The translations under genes were made by a program, and so were the position numbers. Below the pieces are notes generated by a model. That model made no database searches, was not told the origin of the DNA, and worked only from the letters and a program-made list of their open reading frames with translations. A stretch of DNA of 64,000 nucleotides from Dromiciops gliroides (Eukaryota; Chordata; Mammalia; Microbiotheria; Microbiotheriidae): NCBI RefSeq assembly GCF_019393635.1, contig NC_057861.1, forward strand, positions 360,638,453 through 360,702,452, given 5' to 3'. Shown one piece after another: positions 1-10,530 of this stretch (its first letter is position 1; each line of letters opens with the position of its first letter).

Positions 1-251
1 GTTCAAATTTGGCCTCAGAAACTTACCAGCTACGTCCCTCTGCCATCAATTCTCTGCTTACAGGCGCATGAAACCTAGGAATCCTTCATTTTTCTGTTAC
101 TCATGTGTCTTGGGTCCTTGAGATTACAGGAGGACACTCGACTTCCGTCCATTGTTGTCTGCATCAGGTTAGTCTCAGGACCACAGCTTCATGGGAAAGG
201 ACTATCTAGCATCTTAGTGAGCTGCACAATAACACATGTAAAAATTAAGGG

Positions 252-400
252 GGGCAGCTAGGTGGCACAGTGGATAGAGCACCGGCCCTGGATTCAGGAG
301 TACCTGAGTTAAAATCCGGCCTCAGACACTTGACAATTACTAGCTGTGTGACCCTGGGCAAGTCACTTAACCCTAACTGCCTCACCAAAAAAAATTTTTT
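252..400 (+). mobile_element. tRNA-type SINE
   Basis: Full-length marsupial SINE: GGGGCAGCTAGGTGGCACAG head and GTGACCCTGGGCAAGTCACT body. Target duplication AAAATTAAGG at 242-251 and 401-410. Confidence 0.92.
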
Positions 401-410
401 AAAATTAAGG

Positions 411-1890
411 AACATTCTGATGTATTTTTTGTTTGTTTCTTCCTTTTAATATGACATAAAGAGGAAGATGGGTAGATATTAAAAAGGCAAAATACCTTAG
501 AAGCTTAAATTTAGCTTGTGCGTCATATAACCAATTTTAGTCAGGGGAATGTTCTCTGTAATCCTCTGGTCTATGTGAAATTTAAAACTTCCAGTAGACA
601 GGGGGCCTGACCACTGAGTTTTCTTAGTGGGGTGCCCAGCACAGAGGCCTTTGCGGAAGGGCTAGAACTGAGTCCTTCTGATGATATAGGAAAACTATTT
701 CCAAAGGACTCTGTGTCCAAGTGCATTGGTCATGAAAAGCTTGGGTTATTACATACATGCATACACACACACAGAGCTTCTAATACAACTGAATAGTGGG
801 TCTCTATTTTCTACCCCACATTGTGTGACTCCCCACCTTCCTTCCCAATATTACCATAGGGCACTGTACAAAGCATTCACCTCCATAATTCCTGCTTTAT
901 TTTTGTCTTAATAAAGTGGAGTAACAAACCATCAGGATTTTGTCTGGGTGAATTTTCACAGGTATCTTTATGGAGATGTTTGGAGTAAATTTAAAGGTCA
1001 CTTGATGACTTTTTTGAGAAACTGAGCCAGTGGTACTATTTTGCTTCTTTCTTTTTTTTTCTTGCAGATCTGCCCGTGGCCAGACCAGGAGCTGTGGTCA
1101 TTCAGCAGCCTGGAGCTGCCAGGCTGGAAGATCCACCTTGCTTGCCCCATGACATTATGCAAGGCATATCTTTCTTTAAAATGTGTGAACTTAGCCCTTA
1201 TTTGCACTGATTTCTCCATCCTTTGATCTCTCCTCATCTTGTTGTTTCACTATGCCAAGCAGCCTCAAAACTTTGGTTTGAATGACAGCCAGGCTCAGAG
1301 GCGCAGAGGGCTCAATAGGTTCCTGCTGTGACAAAATCCAGTCTTGCTACATCGGCCTCAAGCCCTGCACTGTGCCTCGTGATAACAGACTTGTGGTGCA
1401 GCTCACAATTCTTCCCGTCAGTCGTTTCTAAGGATTCCAATAGATTGTATTGCGTGACTGTAAAATAATGACATGGGCTTTTCAAAGAAACACGATAGAA
1501 CTTCAATATCTAAGTGGATGTTGTCCCCTTCCAATTTGTCTCCCTGTAATGTTGTGCCCTTCCTCTACAAAGCTAACACTGTAACAAAAACAACAACAAA
1601 AGCATCTAGAGAGCTCCTTCTTTGGAATTGCCTTCAGTTTATGAAACACACAGATAAATTGGTCTGATTATATTTACAGGTCACTTTATCTTGGTCCTAT
1701 GTCATTTTCACCATTTCCCTGTCTTTAATTTGCTTTCTTCCTGCTTCATTCTCTGAGAGCAAGGGACTATCTTGATTTTTCAGTTTGCATCCACTCTGTT
1801 TAGTTTTTCACGTGTGCTTTTCTGCTGATTAAATCCCAGAACCTCCACAGAGGGGGTATATCCTGCTCTTAGGGCCTGGGGCAGAGGGGA
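411..1890. other. Intergenic, nothing identified
   Basis: No gene, SINE or LINE recognised. The open frames at 998-1237 (minus) and 1041-1226 (plus) overlap each other and show no domain. Confidence 0.4.
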
Positions 1891-1899
1891 AAAAAAGGA

Positions 1900-2052
1900 G
1901 TTACACAGAAAAGATTGGAGGGGAAGGGTAGATTGCAAGGATCAGTGAATTTAAGTGACTAAGCATTAAGTGGGAGAGTCTGGGTTTAAACCAAGATCTT
2001 CTGACTTCAAATCTTCCACTGGATTTTACTGCCTATTCTGACTACATAGGTT
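1900..2052. repeat. Inverted partner A of the 3951-4118 element
   Basis: Reads as the reverse complement of 3951-4118 from GTTACACAGAAAAGATTGGA through GCAAGGATCAGTGAATTTAA to TGCCTATTCTGACTACATAG. About 16 internal bases are missing. No duplication is visible at its own edges. Confidence 0.65.
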
Positions 2053-2144
2053 CATTTGGGTACTTCTCACTGCTGATAAGATGGAGGTAATGGATTGAGC
2101 ATCATGAATATAACACATCCAAGTAAAACGATAGTGGAAGTCAT

Positions 2145-2345
2145 TAATAATAGCTAACATTTACATACAAATTTTCTAAATGCTGATCAGACATTATTTC
2201 ATTTGATCATCACAACAATCCTGAGGTAGATAATGTTTTTATTACTGTTATCCCGATTTTATGAGAAGGAAACAGGTTCAGGAGATTAAGGGAACTTGCC
2301 CATGGTTAGCTATATGGTTAAGCATCAGAGGTAGAATTTGAATTC
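2145..2345 (-). repeat. MIR-family repeat
   Basis: TAATAATAGCTAACATTTAC, TTTGATCATCACAACAATCC and GAACTTGCCCATGGTTAGC, the inverse MIR/MIR3 pattern. Confidence 0.65.
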
Positions 2346-3009
2346 TGGATGAGACTCACTGTTCTTTCCCCTGAACTCCCCTGTTCCTATTAGGGAGGAG
2401 GGGCAGGCCAGGTGCAGTCAGCAAGGTAGGTGAGAGAATGTCTATCTACAGGCTGCTAAGTTTAGATGGATTCCAATGGACAACAGGGAGTCCCTGTAAA
2501 TTTCTGAGCAGAGGAAGGATGGAGGCAGAAAAAACAAAGAAAATAAAACCCTCTGCTGGTTTTATGGGCCTTTGTATGTTAAGCTTGATCTGGAGACCAT
2601 CCAAGGTAAAATGGTAAGGAGCAGCATAGGTTTGACATACATAGCTGTAATGGCAGCTCACGGCGGGGGGGAGGGGGGGTTCTTTTCCTTCCACTTCCTC
2701 CTCATTTTCATCAAGACTCTGCTTTTAACAGCTTCCACTTACCTTTTGGTTTTTTTATTCCCTACCTGGGTGGATATCCTGTGCCCTCTTGCTAAGGCTT
2801 TTGATAAATAGGATCTTCCCTAAGGGCAATTCGTAAGCAGAAAACTGTTTTCCCATGCTGGGCCCCCACCACTGCTTTTTCTTGTTTCTATGGTAAAACC
2901 ATCTTCAGCGTACATAATTTTGACTTATCATCATCTGAATGCATGCATAAGGGCTGCCTGTTGTTTGCTAGATGTTTCATATGTGCATATCTTATTTCCC
3001 AACTAAATT

Positions 3010-3110
3010 GTAGGCTTCTCGAAGGCCATGATCACATCTCCTTTATATTATTCCCAAAGTCTAATACAGTGCTAACCATACAGAAAGTAGTTTTTGAATG
3101 AATGGTACTA
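3010..3110 (+). repeat. L2-like 3' end
   Basis: ATTGTAGGCTTCTCGAAGGC...CCAAAGTCTAATACAGTGCT, a diverged L2 terminus. Confidence 0.5.
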
Positions 3111-3950
3111 TAAAGATCTGTGATTTCATTATGGTAGACACCTACGAAGGTATGGATGGGGTGAGATCTACATCAGTGGAAGGAATGTGAACAATGAAGA
3201 TGGAAACCCACTTACACTTTGTTTCAAGAATTGCTGTGACCAGTTGTCTGGAGAGGACCCTTTCTGAAGTTACTTCAGCTGGTCCTTGGATGACAACATT
3301 TATATTTGAAGTCTTTCAAGCTTGGTATGACCTGTAAGAACTTGTGCTTTGTGGTATACATAGCCTTAGAGAAACTGGGGTTTCCTACAAACCACAATGA
3401 GGCACCAGAGAATAATATTTATGGAGGATGAAATAATGAAAGGATAAAGTTTATTAAGCTTTCACATTGTAATGCAGATTAAAGTACCCTCCCAAGGAGC
3501 AAGCATGGAATGAGCCTATAGATACTAAAACTTCCTCGTCTTAGTCACTTCTGTGGAATCACCTGCTTAAATCAGATACTGAACTTGTCAATTTGGGACA
3601 ATGCAACAGACTCTAGATAGTCCTTTAGTCTGTCATCCTGGTGATAACTGAAGCAGGGTTGCATCAGATAGGACTGACCACTAACCCCGGAGGAATGACT
3701 TGCTCAGTGTAATTTAATTTACTCAGCCCCTACCTCTGTCTTACTTTGACCTTCTAGCTGGCATCTACAATTTCCCACAAAGTGGGAAAGAGTAAGGGCA
3801 TTTGGTGCCATCCTCCTAGGTCCCCTGAGCACATGACAGTTAAAGACCATATCCTGTTTAGGTTTTGAGCTGCCTTTTGTGTGTGTTTTTCCTGATCTTA
3901 GGTAAATGAGCATTGATCACAAGATGGACATGTCCAGGCTTGGAAGTTCA

Positions 3951-4118
3951 AGACCTATGCAGTCAGAATAGGCAGGAAAATGAAGGGGAAGATCAGAAGT
4001 CAGAAGATTGTGGTTCAAATCCAGACTCTCCCACTTAATGCTTGAATGATATTAGGGAAGTCACTTAAATTCACTGATCCTTGCAATCTATCCTTCCCTT
4101 CCAATCTTTCCTGTGTAA
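3951..4118. mobile_element. Short inserted element B with 12-bp target duplication
   Basis: 168-bp unit flanked by exact CTTGGAAGTTCA copies at 3939-3950 and 4119-4130. Its interior carries a MIR-like core (TTCAAATCCAGACTCTCCCA, GGGAAGTCACTTAAA). Its reverse complement matches 1900-2052 at roughly 85-90% by eye, including bases outside the MIR core. No poly(A) tail is evident. Confidence 0.65.
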
Positions 4119-4862
4119 CTTGGAAGTTCAGAGGCCCTGGATTCTTTGATTGGAGCTGTCCCTTGATGTGTGTAACATGAATGCCAAGGAAAGCTTTGTA
4201 TTCCTTAATGACTTGCATGTCAGAAAATATCTAGACTAAGGTATGACCAATATGGTCCTTTTGTCAATTTCACTTCATCCATACAGTTGCTTCACAACTA
4301 GTGAAGGAAATGTTTCAATTATTCCATGTCTGATTTGGTCACCTGTACATGGTGATCAAATCACAGTGACACAGGCAGCTTCCACCTGACATACTCTGAA
4401 TACTGTGGCCTTATACAACTTTTCCTCAACTCTTATTCAAACTTTAAATAATTTTAATTTTTTCTGCTTCCTTTACTCCACAGAAAATTCTTTCAGGATA
4501 ACTGGTCTGGTTCCTAAGGCCACTACTTGAAGACTATCCTTTCTGGTTTGCTGTTCCTCAGTCTTAAGATGAAGGAGACTATGAAGTTAGGCTATTCTCT
4601 CTCCATAATAGTCCATCCACACTACTGCAACTCATACATAGGCAATCCTTTGCGCTTGTCTCTAAGGAGATATGCCAAGGATCCAATCTGAAAACTGGGC
4701 TCCACACATGAATTAGGAGTAAAAATAGACCTCAGAGTACAAGAAGAAACAGGGCTGTGATGATGACCTGACAATGTTGATGATAAAGTTTCTGCTCTTA
4801 GCAGATTGTAGCACTTTTTACCTCTCATTGCAGTATCCCATTCCACAGACTTGTCATGGACT

Positions 4863-4930
4863 CTGGGTACTGTCTATTGTCTAGTTCAACCCTGTTATCT
4901 TACAGAAGAGAAAACTGAAGCCAATATAGG
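4863..4930 (-). repeat. MIR fragment
   Basis: TAGTTCAACCCTGTTATCTT and AGAAGAGAAAACTGAAGCC. Confidence 0.45.
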
Positions 4931-5023
4931 AGACATGGCTTGTCAATAAATCATAAATCTGTTATATTTGTACATGTTTTATTTCTCAACTAAATAATGA
5001 TAGTTCATAAGAAATTATAAGGA

Positions 5024-5158
5024 GGGACAGCTAGGGAGTACAGTGGATAGAGCACCAGACCTGGAGTCAGGAAGACTTGAGCTCAAATTTAGTCTGAGAC
5101 ACCTACTAGCTGTATGACCCTAGGCAAGTCACTTAACCTTGATTGCCTCCAAAAAAAA
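5024..5158 (+). mobile_element. tRNA-type SINE, diverged
   Basis: Head GGGACAGCTAGGGAGTACAG and body TATGACCCTAGGCAAGTCAC, ending in a short A-run. Confidence 0.85.
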
Positions 5159-5357
5159 TCGTAAGGGAAGAAACTGTGACTTCTTTTTGTATCTCCTATA
5201 GTTTTTGTAACATTGTGCCCTTCACACGGTTGGATGAATGAATGAATGAATAAATGAATGATTTTTTTTTCCGCCCTGCCAAATAACAGAAGAAATAAAT
5301 CACCAAATCTCATAGTTGGAAAGGATCGCAACAGCCACCTATTTCAACCCTTTGTTG

Positions 5358-6059
5358 TGTGGTAAAAATTATTTGTGGTAAAGATTAATGTCACAGTTTC
5401 AGCTGAATCATTTGGGAGGGGCCACACCTGGCCCACCCCGAGGTTACATAAGCTACTGAGGTCCAAGGAGAACTCTCCATAGGCAGCTTTTGAAGGAACT
5501 CCCCTTTTGGGGGAGGGGAGATTGAACGCTCCCTGAAGGGAGACAGGCTGCTTCCAGAATGCTATACGTCTTCCAGAACTCGGTCCTTTTCCTTCTTGGC
5601 CCTTGCACTGCTGGAATGTTCGCTTTCTGTCTGGCAACTCCCCTTGAGGTGGCGTGTTGGCTGTTTTGGTGGTGCAAGGAACTGTAGACTTTCAGGTTTG
5701 GTGAGCTAATTACAGAAAACGCTAAATTCCTTTGAACCAGCTTAATTGGGAATGGTCTGGGCAGTGAATAAGTTAAGCTTAGAGTTAAGAATATTTATCT
5801 GTATTTCTATTTTCCCATTTCCTTATCTTTGATTTTTATTAGTTTCACCTTTGTTGTTTAATTAATTCCCAAGTAATAAAATCTGATCTTTTTGTGAACT
5901 AAAGCTTAGAGGCTCCTTTCTTATTGGCCTGGGAGAAATATCTAAAAAGGGCAGTTCAGAGCAGAGGGAGAACCTAAAAGTTCCTTCATATTTTTGGGAC
6001 CCCAATGTTAAGATGAGTCACCCAAATAATGCTTCATATATCAAATTTTGGCCCTTACA
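5358..6059 (+). mobile_element. Solo LTR of an endogenous retrovirus
   Basis: Begins TGTGGTAAA and ends CCCTTACA (TG...CA termini), 702 bp, with AATAAA at 5875-5880. Flanking GTTG (5354-5357) and GTTT (6060-6063) could be a 4-bp target duplication with one change. Ends and interior match the LTR at 17112-17635 (TTAATTTCACCTTTG-like, GGGAGAAATA, CCCCAATATT-like segments). No retroviral coding sequence is adjacent. Confidence 0.75.
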
Positions 6060-6262
6060 GTTTAAAAAAGAATCTCCTCTCCAATATACCTGATAAGTGG
6101 TCATCTGACCTTCACTTAAAGCCCCCTGGTGTAGAGAGAATCAAACTGAAGTGCCCACCACCCTGATAGGGTCCTTAGAGATGTGTCTTGTCTTCTCCTT
6201 CAGGCTAGCTTTGCCCCATGTAGAAGCTCTAAAGTTAAAGTAACTATTTTAAAAGATTCACA

Positions 6263-6443
6263 GGGGCAGCTAAGTGGCACAGTGGATAAAGTCCCAGACC
6301 TGGATTCGGGAGGACCTGAGTTCAAATACAGACTCAGACACTTGATACTTACTAGCTGTGAGACCCTGGGCAAGTCACTTATAACCCTCATTGCCCTGCA
6401 AAAGAGAAAAAGAAAAAGAAAAAGAAAAAGAAAAAAAGAAAGA
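6263..6443 (+). mobile_element. tRNA-type SINE with (AAAAAG)n tail
   Basis: Standard head and body. The tail at about 6402-6443 has expanded into AAAAAG repeats. Confidence 0.88.
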
Positions 6444-6449
6444 CAAATA

Positions 6450-7820
6450 TTGTGCACTGGGTTCTTTTTAGTGTAGCCTTTAGCAAAGCCATAGAAATAG
6501 CCCAGCCCAGCCTAACAGGAAGAATGATATAGATCTGTTATTGTTAGTTACAAGACCCATAAGTCACTAATCACGCAGTGTACCTTGTACACAATGATAA
6601 CATAACTTGCCCCCCACCCCGGTTTTAAGCAGGGCATCCAGCTACACTCAGAGAATTATGATCTCCTGGAAATGTTTTTTTTTTCCTGTTAAAAGGAATT
6701 AGATGTTTTAATACAATTATGTTTTAAACAGATATCCAGTTTAGTCATAAAAGTTCTATTAACAAAGCATTCTTTGAGATTTGATTAGACTGATCTTCTA
6801 GAAGCAGGGAAAAAAAAAAGCTGCACTCCTGGGATTGGGCTGTAAATATAGGAGGAACACATTATATCTTTGTAAATTAAAACCCAGCAATATTCTATAA
6901 GCAAATTTAGATTTATTTCTATTTGGGTGCAGGGAGGAATAATGGAGGTACACATTCTTCATAAGCACAATAATGTAATGATCCAAGGGATTTGATTGAA
7001 GTACTTTTTCTTGAACAGCCAATTCAAAACTGCCTACTGAAAATTCCTCTGTCTGGCAAGAGAGTGTGATGGGAAGAAAACATTAAAGATTACATTTATG
7101 AGATATGAATGACTCATTTCTCCCCAGAAATCCTTCTGACATTTAAAACTTTCCTCAACGTCAGAGAAAAATCCATCTTTACTTATATCAGTGATTGGCT
7201 CTTCAGGTCTAAGTGCTATCAATGAATTATTTAGATTTTATATTTTAAGACCTTATATCATGACTAATTTTCAGGTTAGTTCATGCATTTTTGGAAGGGA
7301 AACAAATATATTGGATAGTTTTAAGACTTTCTTTAAATAATGTGAAAACACAGTTTCTCCTACCTTAAGTGGACTTGTTTTAGGTTTGTGCATATATAGG
7401 AATGCCCCACTCCACCCCCACCCCACAGTTGATTTTAGAAACCCCTAAGATGAACTAATAGAAGTACATGGAAGATAGCAGAAGAAAGAAAGTCATGGCT
7501 GGGCTATGATCTGCATTATCTGAGGGAATTACCACATCAGTGACATCACAGATCTTTCTGAGTACTTGAGTTATCCATTTGTCTGGCATACCTCCTACAC
7601 CTAAATTCTCTTCTAATGCCTCATCATGGCATGGATCTGACCTTGCATTCTCAAATGATATATTAGCAGAGCCCATTCTCTGGACAATCTTGGAAAGGAT
7701 TCAAGCATTACCTAGAAACAGATTGAATTTACCAGCCAAGGACCAGCCAGCCGACTGAGAAGCATATGACCAGAATGTGAGCCACCTGGTTGGGATTTTC
7801 TTCATTATTCTAACAAGTCA
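6450..7820. other. Intergenic, nothing identified
   Basis: No recognisable gene or repeat. There is a short C-rich run near 7407-7430. Confidence 0.4.
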
Positions 7821-7825
7821 AGAAT

Positions 7826-7951
<126 letters not shown>

Positions 7952-7955
7952 TAAA

Positions 7956-8330
7956 GACCTACTCTATGGCAAGTTAGTCCCAGGTCAAAGACCTACTGTA
8001 CACCCCCAGCTTCGCTACAGAGATGTATGCAAACAAGACTTGAGGGCTTTGGGAATAGACACCAGCAGCTGGGAGGAGATGGCCAAGGACGGTGCCCGAT
8101 GGAGTTCAGTACTCAGGAGCAGCTTGCATGAAGCTGAGATGGGCCTCCAAGCTCTGGAGGAAGAAAAATGAATGAGAGGCAGGAACCGACAGGCAACAGA
8201 GAGCACAGTTTTCCAATGTCCTCATTGTGGCTGGAGCTGCAGCTCCCGTATCGGACTGCACAGCCACACTGTGGCCTGTGGCTCTTCTAGGAGCTGATCC
8301 ATAGTCATCCACGACTGGCAGAAGCCTAAT
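7956..8330 (+). mobile_element. LINE C-terminal fragment with CCHC-type zinc finger, nearly open
   Basis: Fragment of a non-LTR retrotransposon ORF2 C-terminus. The frame from 7956 to the stop at 8295-8297 is interrupted only by one TGA at 8169. It reads LLYGKLVPGQRPT...LRYRD, then DLRALGIDTSSWEEMAKDGA and RWSSVLRSSLHEAEM. After the internal stop comes a finger (CPHC...GLHSHTVAC; spacing C-x2-C-x12-H-x3-C). The same arrangement (LLYGEL, SWE, zinc finger) occurs at the C-terminus of a LINE class often mis-annotated as host protein in vertebrate genomes. The 15.5-18.1 kb element is from the same or a related class. The 5' side abuts a tetranucleotide array. Confidence 0.7.
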
Positions 8331-8452
8331 ATATATATATATATATATAATATATATAATAAATATATGTATATATGTATATTTATATGTATATATGTGT
8401 GTATGTATATGTATATATAAACACATATATGACTATATATATGTAAACACAT
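8331..8452. repeat. AT / TATG-rich simple repeat
   Basis: (AT)n followed by TATATGTA-type units. It lies at the 3' end of the LINE fragment, probably its expanded tail. Confidence 0.9.
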
Positions 8453-8639
8453 TTTTTAAAAACTTGGCTAGAGACCCAACTTAATAAAATAACAGAGATT
8501 AAGGAAGAACTGGAAGGAGAACAACAAAGAGAAGGAAAAGATCTGTAAAAACTATGCTTTGTAAACTTTTTTTTTAACAAACCAATACAATTCAGTTTTT
8601 AAAAAATCATTATCACAAGCATATTATGATGGTGAGGGA

Positions 8640-9179
8640 AGGTATGATCATGTAAGTTTATCTGAAAAAAAATCTAGGAGTTTCCACCGGACTTCATACA
8701 ACTAAAACATTTAATGGATTTTTAGGTTACATTGAAAGGCATAATGTCTAGGACTAGGGAGTGTTTATTCCCATTATACTCTGCATTGTCCAGACTACAT
8801 TTGGAGTACTATGTTCAGTTTTGAGTAAACATATTTTGCTAAGGTCATTACTAAACTATGATGCTTTCATTGAGGTACCAGGATGATGAAAGTCCTTGGG
8901 ATTATACCATATAAAGATCATTTTAAAAGACTTGAGATGTATAGTCTAGAGAAAAGAAGACTTAGGAGAAACATGACAGTCATTTTAAAGTATTTGATAG
9001 TCTGTCACATGGAAGAGGGATTAAATTTGTTCTTTGTCCTAAAGGGAAAAAGTAGGACAATGGGTAAAAGTTGTAGAGGCAGTTTTTGCCTCCTAAATTC
9101 CTAACAATTAGAATTATTCCTAAGTGAAGTTGGAGGTATTGGGAAGTATTAGGTTTCCCATCCTAGAGGTTTCTTTAAA
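8640..9179 (+). mobile_element. CR1/L3-like LINE 3' region, left part
   Basis: Plus-strand remnant with the conserved 3' end pattern of CR1/L3 LINEs (ACATGGAAGAGGGATTAAAT, CCTAACAATTAGA, CCTAGAGGTTTC). It is interrupted by the HAL1-like insertion and resumes at 12193. Confidence 0.65.
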
Positions 9180-9712
9180 TTTATTTATCTATTTATTTAT
9201 TAATAAAAGTATTTTATTATTTTCCAGTTACATATAAGGATACTTTTCAACATTTGTTTTCATAGGATTTTTAGTTCCAAATTTTTCTCCTACCCTCCCT
9301 TCCCTCCCTCCTCCCCCAAACAAAAAGCAATCTGATATAGGTTATACATGTACCATCACATTAAACTTATTTCTGCATTAGTCATATTGTGAAATAAGAA
9401 TCTGAGCACAATGGAAAAATCTCAAAAAAGAAGGAAATAAACCATAAGTAGAAACAGTATGGTTCAATCTGCATTCATAATCCACATTTCTTTTTTTTTT
9501 TTTTGGATGTTGAGAACATTTTCTATCATGAAGTTCTCTGAAATTGTTTTGGATCGTTGCACAGCTAAAAAGAGTCAAGTCTATCACCATTGTTCATCAC
9601 ACAATGTTGCTGTTACTGAGTACAATGTTATCCTGGTTCTGCTCCTCTCAGTCAGCATCAGTTCATGTCAGTCCTTCCAGGTTTCTCTGAACTCATCCTG
9701 CTCATCATTTCT

Positions 9713-9980
9713 TTTTACTTTGGTTTTTAAAAACTTTGTGTTCTAAATTTCTTACTTCTTCCCTCCCTCCTTGACCTTCCCTATGAAATCAAGCAATTCA
9801 ACATAAGTTATACATTTGTAGTTATGCAAAACAACTTCACATTATCAGGTTGTAAAAGAAAATAGACAAAATACCTTTAGAAAGAGGAGCTAACAAATAA
9901 AATTATACTTCAATCTGTATTCAGATACTATCAGTTCTTCCTCTATTGATGGTGTGCATTTTTCATACTTCCTTCTGATA
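9713..9980 (-). mobile_element. 5'-truncated L1 3' UTR insertion nested in the HAL1-like element
   Basis: About 268 bp of a second L1 3' UTR subtype, minus strand, with an A-rich tail at its low-coordinate end. It is bracketed by a perfect 20-bp duplication, TCATCCTGCTCATCATTTCT, at 9693-9712 and 9981-10000. Removing it restores the 3' region of the host L1 derivative. Confidence 0.85.
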
Positions 9981-10415
9981 TCATCCTGCTCATCATTTCT
10001 CTCACTATTACTATTGTTAACTGTATTACCCTCAATCTTATTTCTTCCATTTGATATTTATTCTATTTTCTCTATTTCTTCACCCTATCTCTCCTTGAAA
10101 GTGTTTTGCTTTTTACTGCTCCCTCCCCCAGTCTGCCATTCCTTCCTTTGTCTCTCCTCCCCACCATCTCCTTCCCCTCTCACTTTTGCTCAGAGAAAAA
10201 GTTATTACTATACTCACTTGAGTGTGTATGTTATTCACTCTTTGAGCCAATTCTGATGAGAGTAAGTTTGACTCACTCCTTCCCCATCTTCACTTCCACT
10301 CCATAAGCTTCTTTTTTTCTTTTATTTGAGCTACTTTGCCCATTCCGCCTCTCTGTTTCCCTTTCTTCCAGTGCATTGCTCTTACCCCTTACCTTTATTT
10401 TAAAGATGTCATTAT

Positions 10416-10530
10416 GGGTCAGCTAGGTGACACAGTAGACAAAGCACCAGCCCTGGACCCAGGAGGCTCCAAGCCCAAATCTGGCCCCAGACATATGCAC
10501 CCCACCCTGTCTTCCCCCCCAAAAAAACAA
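10416..10530 (+). mobile_element. tRNA-type SINE, diverged, inside the HAL1-like element
   Basis: GGGTCAGCTAGGTGACACAG head, then CTGGACCCAGGAGGCTCC. The CTGGGCAAGTCACTT part is lost. Confidence 0.75.

Noticed and set aside
252..400. tRNA genes suggested by the SINE heads
   Set aside because: The tRNA-like part is the promoter of a SINE followed by the SINE body and tail with target duplications. No complete cloverleaf tRNA gene was seen.
8331..8452. AT-rich stretch as a replication origin or promoter
   Set aside because: It is a simple AT/TATG repeat at a LINE tail. Nothing else supports such a role.
10106..10306. Leu/Ser/Pro-rich open frames at 9954-10306
   Set aside because: These are antisense readings of the HAL1-like element's purine-rich spacer.
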